A stretch of DNA of 64,000 bases from Siphonodentalium dalli (lineage: Eukaryota; Mollusca; Scaphopoda; Gadilida; Siphonodentaliidae). The position numbers and the translations under genes were made by a program. The notes beneath the pieces are model-generated. The model had not been told where the DNA came from, ran no database searches, and saw nothing but the letters and a program-made list of their open reading frames with translations. Shown one piece after another: positions 36,801 through 47,698 of this stretch (the stretch's first letter is position 1; every line of letters starts with the position of its first letter). The stretch is from the NCBI GenBank assembly GCA_032622095.1, contig CP136066.1, positions 131,349,917-131,413,916 on the forward strand. The letters run 5' to 3'.

Positions 36801-37322
36801 GAAGTAGTGACACACTAGAAAACCTTAATTTCTACAGAAACATTAATTTTGTTTATCTCTCAGTCTCCACAGATGCAGAAGCCATTTATAGGAGCAAGCA
36901 TTTGAATGACAGACGTATCGTGGCATTAAATGACTTAAACATGTGTTTAATTACGAAGCTTCGAGAAATTGTGTGTAGGATTTACTTTATTTGAAATGTT
37001 CAAATATCTATTGGCAAGGCGTTGATTGATTCCTAATAGTTCGATTACAGATATTAAAGGGGTATTTAGAGAAAAAGCTTAACTAATGTTAGTGATGATT
37101 TAATCAATTGTACCATAACAGTTGACCATTAGGAGGGATACATAATGGGGAGTCAGTATGTATTCAGGGTTCATTCCGCTAGCGGTATAACTTTTGTGAG
37201 AGTTAAATTGCATGGGTTATGCTCTGTAAGCATATGTTGGCTGCTTGGAGCTAGATGTGTATTTAATACCTAGATGGTCTCCCACCTGCTGAGAACTTTG
37301 TAGATTATTTTAATTTTATTAA

Positions 37323-37529
37323 TTGTTTCAGAGGCAGCTAGAAAGGCATTTTATTTTTCCTAACCAATATGTGCAAATGATACCGGCCCCTGAATGTTTT
37401 TTTATTCAAATTAGTGCAGGCTTAAATGTTTTATCACCTAGTGGTATGCATAATCTCATTAATCTGTTTCACCGCTTTATCCCCATTGGTATGGAGAATG
37501 TTCCAGATGGTTATATGTTGTGTTATTAG
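37323..37529 (+). CDS. Hypothetical exon-like frame, right arm
   Basis: An open frame of about 66 codons preceded by a good splice acceptor (TTTTATTAATTGTTTCAG, ending 37,331). The frame begins with TTG, so if it is real it is an internal or last exon. The residues show no known domain, and no donor-acceptor partner upstream could be fixed by eye. The identical mirror copy is at 23,145-23,351. Confidence 0.25.
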   Translation: MFQRQLERHFIFPNQYVQMIPAPECFFIQISAGLNVLSPSGMHNLINLFHRFIPIGMENVPDGYMLCY

Positions 37530-37995
37530 CTTGAGAGCTCTGTGCCCTGCAGTAGGTGCATTGTGTTCCCCCGTGCTTAGAAGTTAATTAACAGACAAAG
37601 GTGCGTCTGCCTTCAGCATCGCGTTCTTAGTGCACATGTGGAATCGTTTAAACCATTATAGAATATATTCCATGATGCTCTGTTAGTGTTAGAAAGCGTG
37701 CCTCGTGGAATGTGTTTTCTACCAGGTACATAACAGTTAATAAATATGTGAGATCAATAATGTTTTTATTAAAGGTAAAAAAAGTTAAAGGGGCCGAAGT
37801 GTTTTAAGGAGATTTGATAAATAATTTTAAATGCCTATATTCTATGCGTGGTAAATAAATAGATGCTATGATAGCCAATGTGTGTACTGGGTGAAATTAA
37901 CATTGGGACTTTACAGTTATATAATTTTAAAGAGGCCGTAGACAAATATGAATTTTATTACACGAATACATTATGGATTTTACTAGAAAAAAAAT

Positions 37996-38082
37996 GTTCC
38001 AGATTGTTCCAGAACAATAAAAATGTTCCAGAACAAAAAAAAATGTTCCAGAATTTTCCAGAACAATAAAAATGTTCCAGAA
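37996..38082 (+). promoter_or_regulatory. Cluster of heat-shock-element-like sites, right arm
   Basis: TTCCAGAA units repeat six times, separated by A-rich decamers. At 38,046-38,063 the sequence is TTCCAGAATTTTCCAGAA, four perfect inverted nGAAn modules. It is the mirror of 22,592-22,679. It lies about 1.3 kb inside the right terminus. Such clusters bind heat-shock factor in animals; activity here is untested. Confidence 0.55.
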
Positions 38083-38255
38083 ATTACGTGGGAAGGAGGA
38101 GCGATATATAATAATTAAAGGGGGGCGTTGCCATACCATGGGGCCATATATACACAGCATAGGAAAGGGGGCGTTGCCATACTATGGAGCCATAGTCCTA
38201 TAGGAAAAGGGGTCCCACACATACATGACCCACAGTCACAACCATGCTGCTAATT

Positions 38256-38834
38256 GTGCCCATAGACGAAGCGTTATAGGGAAAGTCAGATGCGACTTGA
38301 CGCTGAACATCCATAACAATTTTGGTTAGAACCATAAACCAAACTCAGGACGGAGATAAGATTCATTTCGGTTAAACATACATATCAATTACAGTATATG
38401 CAACCTATACGATAACATAATGAAGTCTTGTGTAAATATTATGCCCACTAAATATGTGGTCCTAGGGCTAAATTAGAAAAGTTATAAACTATAGTGCAAT
38501 TTACATGTGCACATAACAATCATGGCGGTATACACATGTTCCACAGTGAAGTGTTTATTATAAATAGCAGTAACTTTGTTGTGTGTGTGTGTGTACATAT
38601 ATGTTCGGATGTTTAGTGTGTTAACATAGAATCGTTACAATTTTATCTGATGACTCTCAAAAAAGCCCGAATTGCATAATTTGGAGCAATACGATATATA
38701 TATATATGTATATTCAATAAGATGAGTCGGTTTCATTGTCGCGTAACGGTCTACTCGAGTGGGAACGAGTCATAATTTAAAGTCTGTAAAATAAACATGA
38801 TTATGACAAATCGTTGATACGCCGTAGCGTGTCG
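38256..38834. other. Right-arm segment without a mirror copy
   Basis: This block has no inverted counterpart in the left arm, where 21,115-22,420 (including the TTAA element) stands instead. It contains GT and AT microsatellites at about 38,579 and 38,695. No gene is seen. Confidence 0.5.
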
Positions 38835-38879
38835 TCTGGCATGTGTGGTCTATATACAAACTCCAAGCATGTTAATATA

Positions 38880-39341
38880 CTGGGATTTACTGCACAGAAA
38901 CTCGGCGTTCGCATCTTCCTGGACCGACAGTGGTCCCTTCATATCGCGCGGATATTGAGAACGACAGGGATTTTTTAAATTCTGTCAAATCGTATGCTTC
39001 ATTGACAGATTCAACTATATACCGGCATTTGTTTTGGAAGCGTGGGAGTCCAGGAACTATACTATAGTGAATGGATGTTCTCGAAAATTTGAGTGAGCAA
39101 AAGCAAAAACAGCATTGAAAAAATTCGCCAAAAACAAAATTAATGGTCAGATCTGGGAAAACTAAATGACAACTAGTGGATAAATACTCCTGATTCGTGT
39201 GGACATACACATACGATGCTCGATGTCTGTATTACGATGAGAAACAAACATATCCCCATATCATATACGTGAAAATGACTTTCCCATATTCTCGGTTTTG
39301 GCGATACCCTCGGTTTTGGCGATACCACGTACACGGGGGTG
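38880..39341. repeat. Outer terminal inverted repeat, right
   Basis: Inverse copy of 20,310-20,790. Ends at 39,341 with CACGGGGGTG. Confidence 0.75.
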
Positions 39342-39346
39342 TTGAT
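39342..39346 (+). repeat. Target-site duplication TTGAT, right
   Basis: Second TTGAT copy; LINE-A ORF2 sequence resumes here in the frame left at 20,309. Confidence 0.8.
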
Positions 39347-41778
39347 GCGCAGTTTAACAAATTTGATCATTTATCTGAACACGAAACTGATCCGTGTAAA
39401 ATGTACGATGCCATTGTAAGCAATATATCGAATGCCACCGAGGCAAGTTTGCCGAAAAAGAAATTTAACAAACATCTGAAACCTTTTTGGAACGACATTT
39501 TGAAAAATATGCACAAAATTATGCGGACTGTCCGGCAAAATTGGGTTGATGGGGTAGACCTCGCTCAGATACCCAGTCTGACAGTTACACGATTTATAAA
39601 AATGCAAAGCGTGATTTCCGGAGAGAATATAGAAAAGCATCTGCTGCATACTTGGCCGAACTAAATGATAAAATCGATGAACGTGCCCAACTTGATCAAA
39701 ACTATTTATTCCGCGCATTAAACACGAAGAGGCAGAGAACTCATATAGATAAGAACGCATTTTTTACGTATGAAGGACAACTCTTCGTCATGATAATGAT
39801 ATCGCAGAAGGGTGGGCATCTTATTTTGAGAAACTATATTCACCGTTGTATAGACCGGAGTTTGACACTCAAAACTTCAACTATACATAAATGAATTTGT
39901 TACGCGAGAAATTGGCAGTGGTCAATCTGATGATATCGATAAACGCATAATCTTTTCAGTAACTACAGACGAATTACTTAATGTGTATCGCAGCCTCAGC
40001 TTTGAAAAAGCAACCGGTTGGGATGGGATTTCGAACGAGCATTTGATCTATGGAAGTCAGAAGTTGACTCAGACGATTGCGAATCTCCTAACAGTCCTGA
40101 TTCAAACACAAACGGTCCCATCACAGTTAAAGCGCGGTTTAATCATAACATTATATAAAGGTGGCACAAAACCCAGAACAGATTTTGACAGTTACAGAGC
40201 TATAACACTGATGCCAACTTTATATAAGTTACTCGAAAAGGTTTTACAAGCTAGAATAGAACTGTACGCACCAAAATTACTTGATGTACACCCGCTTCAA
40301 CACGGATTCCAAAAAGGCATAAACGCAACAATGACATCATATGTAATGAAAGAATGTATCTCATATGTATCCGAAAGTAAACAAAAACTGTATAGTCTGT
40401 TTCTAGATGTTTGGAAGGCATTTGATACCGTCTGGATCAACGGATTATTATACAAGTTGCACGCATGTGGGTTCAGAGGAAATTTACTTCGATTGATGCG
40501 CGAACTTCTGACCAACGTCACATGCTCTATTCGTCACAATAACGTTTTATCCAGGTGGTTTGATGTGAGACAGGGAGCCAGACAAGGGGGTATCCTCTCC
40601 CCTTTGTACTATATGATCTACGTCGACGAAATAATACATATTCTTGCAAACTCACCATTCGGCCTGAACATGCTCGGTGTTAATTGTACGTGTCCAACCC
40701 ACGCAGATGACATGGTTCTATTATCACTAAATAAATATGGCTTATCAGCGCTGTGTGATATTTGCAACGAGTACAGCAAAAAATGGCGGTATAAATATAA
40801 TCCATCCAAATGCACTATAGTAGTATTCAATGAAACTAAAGCAGAATTTTCGCATCAAAGTCGTCTTTGGAACCTAGGAACCTCAGATATCAAAGAAAGT
40901 ACGAACACCACTCATTTTGGGTATCTCACTTGACAAGTACAATTTCAACGGGATTTTCACTGATCACATATGCGATAAGACCCGTAGCACGTTTATGATG
41001 TTGAACAATGCTGGACTCTATCCCGGTGGTATGACCCCCAAAAGTTGCTCGTTAATTTATTCATCAGTGGTTAAACCAAAAGGTCTGTACGGCTCTGAAC
41101 TCCTCTGGAATTTAAATCAAACTCACATTGATCGACTTGAGAGAACACACAGATTTTGTTTAAAATATTACCAGGGCCTTCATCATCGCACAAAAACGGT
41201 TATAGCTCAAGGATTGTTTGGAACTTCATCTATGGTGTCACTTATCGAAAAACGTAAATTGTCATTCTTCGGCTCGTTGTGCAACTTAAAAGTTTCCAAA
41301 ACAGCAAAGCAAGTATTTCTTACTCGCTTATATCAGTACACCATAGGTGCTTCAACCTCTCTAACTAGTTACTCGTCTGACATATTCTTAGTCCTTAGTA
41401 GATATAAAATGACAGAGACCATTGTGAACTACATCGAAGATTCAATATTCCCGAAGAAATCTACTTGGAAATGTGCGATAAATGAATCATGGTCAAGAGT
41501 TAATAGAGAATATTGGGAAATGAGCTTAAATGAGTATACTCGACTTGTCAGGTTCTCTGCCGTCCATCCAACGTTATGTATGTCCCGGCTATGGGAAAAT
41601 TGCCGAATATACCCAGCCCATAAAAAATCATATCTACTTATAAATATACCCAGCCCATAAAAAATCATATCACGCCTTATTTGTATCCTGGAAACAAATG
41701 AAGAAACCTGCGTATTATGTAACAACAAACATAAAGATTGTAAAACATGCCTTAATAGAATGTTCTTCCATTTGCGAC
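39347..41778 (+). pseudogene. LINE-A ORF2, reverse transcriptase region
   Basis: Continues ORF2 after the 19-kb insertion. Pieces: linker 39,347-39,664; 39,652-39,894 in another frame; RT core 39,983-40,933; thumb/C-terminal region 40,917-41,660. RT motifs seen: KATGWDGIS, LITLYKGG, SYRAITLMPTLYKLLEKVL, FLDVWKAFDTVW (motif A), RQGARQGGILSPLYYMIYVD (motif B) and CPTHADDMVLL (motif C, with His in place of the usual Tyr before ADD). At least four frame breaks and a 33-bp tandem duplication (CCCAGCCCATAAAAAATCAT, about 41,609 and 41,648) disable it. The C-terminal zinc knuckle starts at about 41,703 and is cut by the Polinton at 41,778. Confidence 0.85.
41773..41778 (+). repeat. Target-site duplication TGCGAC, left
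   Basis: Six-base duplication, repeated at 51,099-51,104. Six bases is the length generated by Polinton integrases. Confidence 0.85.
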
Positions 41779-41789
41779 AGTAGTATTGA

Positions 41790-41805
41790 CTACCCTTTCG
41801 GGTAG
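41790..41805. other. Perfect short hairpin at the Polinton end
   Basis: CTACCCTTTCGGGTAG, 6-bp stem and 4-base loop, 12 bp inside the terminus, followed by the palindrome TGATCA. Mirrored at 51,072-51,087. Possibly an integrase or terminal-protein recognition feature; that is inference. Confidence 0.5.
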
Positions 41806-41869
41806 ACGGTTTGATCATGATTTGCTCCCCTCCTGTTCCTGTGCCATCAGGGGATTATAGGTCACGCCG

Positions 41870-42175
41870 CGTGGGTGTATATCGGTGAAGGTTATCGCCA
41901 TAATAATCGTGGCGGGTACCACTAGGTCAAGGACGAACAAAATATTTCCGCAACAAGCGGGCCAAGGTTATCACGAGAATAGCGCGTGATCGGGGGGCCA
42001 GTACGTGTAGGTTATATATATCTATTCGGCGAAGGTTATCACCATAAACGACGCGCGTACGTCTAGGTCCCGGGCAAACAATTCGGCCAAGGTTATCACG
42101 AGAATAGCGCGTCACGTGTATGTAAAAAAATATTTCCACAACAAATCCGCGGGGCACGGAGCCAAGGTTTTAATG
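41870..42175 (+). repeat. Polinton subterminal repeats, left
   Basis: GGCCAAGGTTATCACGAGAA with TAGCGCGT occurs twice (about 41,961 and 42,081), and GAAGGTTATCGCCATAA-like words occur twice (about 41,888 and 42,031); AAATATTTCC with CAACAA also occurs twice. The mirror set lies at 50,702-51,007. Confidence 0.7.
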
Positions 42176-42490
42176 GGGTAGGGTATAACTGAACGATAAA
42201 CGCGGTAGGGTTTGTACTACAACACCTGGTAAATAATTGTTAATTAGTAGTCACACAGATAGACCATCAAACGCGAGGTATCCGTTAATTAGCCGACGTT
42301 TCTATTTTGAGTAAAACAATTTCGTTTAGTGTGTGTGTATCGGTTTGTGCGAGTTAATGGGGTAGTATAGGACTATAAAGATGTTCGGCTCACGAGAACA
42401 AATACTGTAACCGGCTGAAGCTATATCACTGACGCCCGTTTCGTTTGGTCTGACGCCAATAAAGAGGGCGGGTATATATGAAAGGCTCAG

Positions 42491-42497
42491 TATATAA
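42491..42497 (+). promoter_or_regulatory. TATA-like box in the Polinton arm
   Basis: TATATAA in the context CAGTATATAAACGGCGG, about 150 bp before a possible first splice donor (CCAG/GTATGT at about 42,645). Orientation points toward the zinc-finger exons. Mirrored near 50,380. Confidence 0.35.
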
Positions 42498-42875
42498 ACG
42501 GCGGATGGTTACTGTTACACAATAACGGGAATATATTTCCAACTATATATATTCTAATATATAGTTATTTAGTTTTATTTGATAAAAGTTGGAGCACAAT
42601 TGTTTTAAATCAGGAAGTATTCTATTAAGGATAAACACAAAACCAGGTATGTATATTTATATTTATTCAATTGTCTTTATTTCCAGAAGGCTTGTTCAAT
42701 CATAGTTTTGAGAATATATACTTCAAACCACTGTTACAATCTTATTGGGGGGTATAAACTTATAAATACACACGAGTATGGATAACTGACCTCTTTCACC
42801 CACAAACATAACTCTAGTAATAAGTTTCGAACAGCTTGTGTGGTCACACCAAATTTTAATCCCCAAGAATCCAGC

Positions 42876-43085
42876 TCACTCTGCAGATTTAGGGTTTGAA
42901 TATTCCTCAGAGTCAGAGCCGAGTTGAATAAGTTTTAGAATTAGAAGTAGAAGAAGACTTGTCGTATCGCCTTTTGCGGATCCTGCTTGTTTCACATTTT
43001 TTTTCTCGGTAGTACTAGGTAGGTCGTTATAAGCGGAAGGCAAGGGATCAATAGTAGAATTAAAACTGCTGGACGTTAATGGCAA
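42876..43085 (-). CDS. Small hypothetical frame, Polinton left arm
   Basis: 69 codons running opposite to the zinc-finger exons; identical to 49,792-50,001. It is Ser/Leu-rich, with no domain. It may be intronic noise of the spliced gene. Confidence 0.2.
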   Translation of the reverse strand: MPLTSSSFNSTIDPLPSAYNDLPSTTEKKNVKQAGSAKGDTTSLLLLLILKLIQLGSDSEEYSNPKSAE

Positions 43086-44097
43086 GCTTTTATTAGTAGT
43101 AGATATCTGTCAGAAGTTCCTGGTAAGCTCTCACTAGAAGTAGAAGGTGCAGTAAAGCCATATGTATATGGCAAGCTGTCCGAAGTAATAGGGCACTAAA
43201 TCCTCTACTAGAAATACAATGTACTACAGATGTGTTGGAATGTGGCAGCAAGATCAGAGGAATCCTCATCGCGGATTACTATACATACAAATACCTCTAT
43301 AGTGCGGGTGGCAGAAGGTTATGAATTGTGATTATATATAGTGAACAGAGAAAATGCTGGCACACAACTATAAGTCTAACACCTATATAATTGCGATGGA
43401 AATATTACCAGGCAACATCTTATGTATGCTCCAGTCTATTTTAGTCTTAATTATCATTGTGTACGTATCCCAGCTAATATATTGTAGAGTGAGGCGCAAT
43501 GCCAAAAAATGTTGGCACTGACGACCAATAAATCGAGCACCTAGATAATTGCCCGTATATACTGCCAGGTAACCGGCGTATGTATGCTATTTTAGTCTTA
43601 ATTATCCTTATGCATGTATGTCGGGAGCCAATATATATATATATATTGTAGCGGGTTTAGTCTACTTTCCTATGCAGGTAAACTAACACTACAGAGTTTG
43701 CAAAATCAGACGACAGAAATACGAGCTTTATTGTCAACAGGCGGAATTTCTAAACGGAAATAACACAATGGTATGTATAATTAAAAAAAAAAAAAAATAT
43801 GTTGTAAAAAAAAAAAATTCAACTTTTTTTTTTTTTCAAAAATTTTTTTTTTTTTTTTTTTTTTTCCTCAACAATATAGTCATGTGATATATCAAATTAC
43901 TCGTCTCGAAGTATCGACTACAACGCAGCAACTTTTATCAAAATTGTATGTACCTATTTGGAATTAATTAAAGAAATGTTATAACACTATTTCCAAATGC
44001 TAGACGTTGGGGTTATATTACTCCCCTATATCAAAGTGTTTTTATCTTTCTTTTTTTTTACCTTCTTCTTCTTACTCCTTTTATTCCCTTTTAGTAA

Positions 44098-45309
44098 ATC
44101 GACCGCGACAATGTACCATCACCACCACCACCACTATTATCTTCTATTGTATCAAACACAAAGATATATCAAGAAAAATGTCCAAAGTGCGAATATATGT
44201 GCCAATCAAATGTCGACAAGCTTAATCATGAAGATTTACATAGGACATTGAATAATATCTGCCAAACGTATTCCGTGAGTATTATCTTTGTATGTATAGT
44301 TGTATTTATTATAAATAAATAAATTTCTAATTGTAGGGGAAATAAATTCTGTGGAAGTCAATTATTTATTTACTTCTATTTAAAGGTTACTCCCAGTGAA
44401 TTCGCCTGCAGTCAGTGTGACAAGGTGTATACTCAGAAGAAAACCCTCTCTCGCCACCTGCGGGCACAACACGACGGTATTCAATACCCGTGTTCAAAAT
44501 GCGGTAAACTGTTCAAATACAGAAGCGATAGCGTGAAACACGAGAAGGTCTGCGTAAGTGTGTTCCAATATCACAAGGTACGTATGATATATGTTTAATG
44601 GTAAAAAAAAAATAAAAAATTATCCTTTTGATGTAGGTATTATGTAACTATATACGACCTAGTATCAGTATTTTTTATTTATTTTCAGGAGGTCGTATTC
44701 GCCTGCGATCGGTGTGCCAAGACGTTTACCCAAAAGAAAAACCTAACTCGTCACGAGCGGACGCAACACGACCATAATCAATACCCGTGCTCAAAATGTG
44801 GTAAAGTATACAAATACAGAAGCGATAGGGTAAAACACGAGAAAGTATGCGCGGATATCCGCACCTCGTATTCGTGTTCAATATGTTCCAAATCGTTCGA
44901 AAATAAAAGCAACAAGAAGAGACACGAACTGATATGCGTCGGCACCGACCACGTGTGTGACGTTTGTCAAATGAGGTGTTCTACGGCGGGGGGACTCAGA
45001 CAACAGCACGACACTCATCAAAGACAACAGAAAAGAAAACGTAGCGATATAACTTATTCCGTATCGACCAAACGTCCTAAAAGAAAAGTATCAATAAATT
45101 GTTATTGCTGTCGGCAATGCACCGAAAAATTCCCTGATCGACACGAGTTATATCTGCACAGAAAAAATATACACTTTCAAACCGGAGGTGGTATACAGAA
45201 AACACCGTGGGGAGACCAACCACCGCCTTGGCGAGATAACACCGGAGCGAACGACTCTGATTTAGAAGAAGTGTATTTAGCTAATAGGGACACGTTGATG
45301 AATTGGTAG
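44098..45309 (+). CDS. Spliced C2H2 zinc-finger protein fragment, left arm
   Basis: Exons proposed by reading frame and splice sites: 44,098-44,274 (donor GTGAGT), 44,386-44,577 (acceptor TTTAAAG, donor GTACGT) and 44,689-45,309 (acceptor ATTTTCAG). They encode successive C2H2-like fingers: CPKCEYMC, CSQCDKVYTQ, CSKCGKLFKY, CDRCAKTFTQ, CSKCGKVYKY, CSICSKSFEN, CDVCQMRC and CRQCTEKFPD, then a GGGIQKTPWGDQPPPW segment seen N-terminally in large Polinton-type polymerase proteins. The frame ends shortly after, at an inversion junction. A TAA sits just before 44,098, so earlier exons or the true start are unresolved. Probably DNA binding. Confidence 0.6.
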
Positions 45310-45820
45310 ATCTTCGGAGTATTTCGGCAGTATTCTTTATATTCGCATTCCCATATTTCTCTGACTTCGTAACCCAAACTTCGGAAATATTCGGTGGTCT
45401 CGTTCGTTTTTTTAAATTTGGCTTCTCTAGTCTTCAACCATTTCTCGTTCGTTATATTACGGGTGACTGAACAACCCGAATGTCCGTGAAACCAACAGCC
45501 GTGGAATTGGAAGATAATCGCTCGACCGTGCTCGTCTTTAGCCGGTTGAAAACCGTCGACCGGAAACTTGCCGATTCGTACTTCGAAGCCGCTGTTCATT
45601 TTGTGTTGGATATCTAGACCTTCGTGACGCGTGAGCCAATCCATCCAATGGTAGGCGGATAAGAATTTATCTCGTAATTCGGGTTTGAATTCGTTCTCGG
45701 CCCTTCTTATAATATAAGCACCGACCGGCATCGCTTTCTCGAAGGAATTCAAATAAAGGGCGTTGGCGTCGAAACCCTGTACTGATTGACATAAATCGCT
45801 CCCGGCTCTGATAAATGTTT
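45177..45820 (-). pseudogene. Inverted polymerase B fragment, left arm
   Basis: The minus strand repeats the segment of the polymerase frame found on the + strand at 47,055-47,698 (residue differences seen: Arg/Gln and Gly/Ser). It begins inside motif A and has no start, so it is a non-coding copy created by the inversion. It overlaps the end of the zinc-finger exon in antisense. Confidence 0.75.
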
Positions 45821-46256
45821 CCGAAAGCTCGTGACTTACGACGACACCAAGTAATTTGCGTCAACCAGACGGAGTTCGTATACCCTGGTGGGTTTTACAA
45901 GGATTTCGAAAGCATCTTCGTCCAGTTGGAACAACAAGGCATACACGTACCGAAGAACGAGCGAATATACCCGTGGTTTATTTGTTTCGATTACGAGTCG
46001 CTGCTTCAAAAGGTGGAGAATGACGTATCCGGTCAGAATCTGGAATGGATTCAGAAACACGTACCCGTAAGCGTATCTATCTGCAGTAATATCGAAGGAC
46101 ATACCGAACCTTTCTGTATAGTGGAACCCGACACTAATACTCTGGTGGAATGTATGGTGGCTTCTATGTACGAGATATACGCGACCGTCTCTGAGTTGGC
46201 GGAGGATAAATGGGGTTGGGTGGTGCAAGAAATTAACGAGAAAATGAAGGCTGAGA

Positions 46257-46287
<31 letters not shown>

Positions 46288-47698
46288 GGATGATGATGAT
46301 GACGGAGACGGCGGTAATAAGAAGAGGAAGAAGCACACAACCTTAAGTAGTTTACTCGGCAAATTCTCTCAATATATGTCTCAAGTCCCCGTCTTGGGAT
46401 TTAACTCATCAAACTATGACTTGAATTTGATTAAGATTTGCCTAGCCAGATATTTGAACTTACACGACGAGGAGCGAGTGTTCGTGGTCAAGAAGAACAA
46501 CTCGTACATGTGTATAGCTTCTAAGCGACTCAAATTCCTCGATATATCTCATTACCTATCGCCGGGTTCGTCTTACGTGAAATTCCTCAAGGCGTACGAC
46601 GTCAAAGAAACGAAAGGTTTCTTTCCCTACGACTTTTTTGACGATATCGACAAGTTGAATGCGAAGCGACTACCGCCTCACGAAGCCTTCTACAACTCGA
46701 TGTCAAAATCAAATATCAGCAAAGCCGACTACGCTTACTGTCAGCTCGTGTGGGAAACCGAAGGTATGGCGACCTTTAAAGATTTTCTCGTATGGTACAA
46801 CAACAGAGACGTCAAACCCTTCGTGACTGCGGTCGAACGTTTGCAAACTTTTTATTTCGATCAAAATATCGACGTCTTCAAAACCGCTATATCAGTACCC
46901 GGAATCGCCAGGCAATTGGCCTTTCGTGCCGCGCGTGAAAACGACGCGAACTTCGCGCTGTTCGGAAAGAACGATTCGTCCTTGTTCAAAACGGTGAAGG
47001 ATAATCTCACGGGAGGGCCCGCGATAATCTTTACCAGAAATCACTGCGGCGGAAAAACATTTATCAGAGCCGGGAGCGATTTATGTCAATCAGTACAGGG
47101 TTTCGACGCCAACGCCCTTTATTTGAATTCCTTCGAGAAAGCGATGCCGGTCGGTGCTTATATTATAAGAAGGGCCGAGAACGAATTCAAACCCGAATTA
47201 CGAGATAAATTCTTATCCGCCTACCATTGGATGGATTGGCTCACGCGTCACGAAGGTCTAGATATCCAACACAAAATGAACAGCGGCTTCGAAGTACGAA
47301 TCGGCAAGTTTCCGGTCGACGGTTTTCAACCGGCTAAAGACGAGCACGGTCGAGCGATTATCTTCCAATTCCACGGCTGTTGGTTTCACGGACATTCGGG
47401 TTGTTCAGTCACCCGTAATATAACGAACGAGAAATGGTTGAAGACTAGAGAAGCCAAATTTAAAAAAACGAACGAGACCACCGAATATTTCCGAAGTTTG
47501 GGTTACGAAGTCAGAGAAATATGGGAATGCGAATATAAAGAATACTGCCAAAATACTCCGAAGATCTACCAATTCATCAACGTGTCCCTATTAGCTAAAT
47601 ACACTTCTTCTAAATCAGAGTCGTTCGCTCCGGTGTTATCTCGCCAAGGCAGTGGTTGGTCTCCCCACGGTGTTTTCTGTATACCACCTCCGGTTTGA
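45815..47698 (+). pseudogene. Truncated Polinton DNA polymerase B (pPolB-like)
   Basis: 627 codons of a protein-primed-type B DNA polymerase. Residues 9-15 are the end of a zinc finger; FVYPGGFYKDFESIF follows. Exonuclease motifs: Exo I D59-Y-E61, Exo II FNSSNYD 196-202, Exo III YNNRD 328-332. An Asp-rich insert (149-163) comes from a GAT repeat. Polymerase motif A is DANALYL (431-437). A segment HGCWFHGHSGC...IWECEYK (520-575) resembles a nuclease-like insert of these proteins. Motifs B and C are missing: from about residue 579 the frame reads antisense zinc-finger DNA. The ATG at 45,815 lies in the arm, so the start is accidental. Exonuclease residues intact, polymerase dead. Confidence 0.8.

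Larger units (their letters stand above)
20310..39341. mobile_element. Giant palindromic element, 19,032 bp, family unknown
   Basis: Inverted arms 20,310-29,811 and 31,513-39,341 flank a 1,701-bp spacer. Termini are CACCCCCGTGTACGTGG and its exact complement, followed by a tandem 18-bp repeat GGTATCGCCAAAACCGAG (20,325-20,360, mirrored at 39,291-39,326). A 5-bp target duplication brackets the whole. The inner arms are nearly identical; the outer 500 bp differ by a few percent; left 21,115-22,420 and right 38,255-38,835 are not homologous. The arms hold a 192-residue protein, tandem arrays and heat-shock-like sites. CAC...GTG ends and a 5-bp duplication would suit a Transib/RAG-like transposase, but no transposase was recognised, so the family stays open. 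Confidence 0.8.
41779..45820 (+). repeat. Polinton left arm
   Basis: Inverse copy of 47,055-51,098. The two arms differ only by scattered substitutions and homopolymer lengths (for instance in the A/T runs around 43,785-43,865). It contains an end hairpin, subterminal repeats, a TATA-like motif and the zinc-finger exons. Confidence 0.85.

Noticed and set aside
37878-38069. 63-codon frame ending in the TTCCAGAA array
   Set aside because: Its C-terminal third is only the translation of the repeat array; no domain and no splice support.
20310-39341. Assignment of the 19-kb element to Transib/RAG-like transposons
   Set aside because: CAC ends and a 5-bp duplication fit, but there is no heptamer CACAGTG, no transposase frame and the target TTGAT is not GC-rich; kept only as a possibility.
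43997-44251. 84-codon frame with a His run
   Set aside because: The zinc-finger reading (CPKCEYMC) is in a different frame of the same exon; the His run comes from a CAC repeat.
45836-46362. Antisense frames of 166 and 103 codons opposite the polymerase
   Set aside because: Poly-Ile and poly-Ser runs are the antisense reading of the GAT repeat; both are shadows of the polymerase gene.
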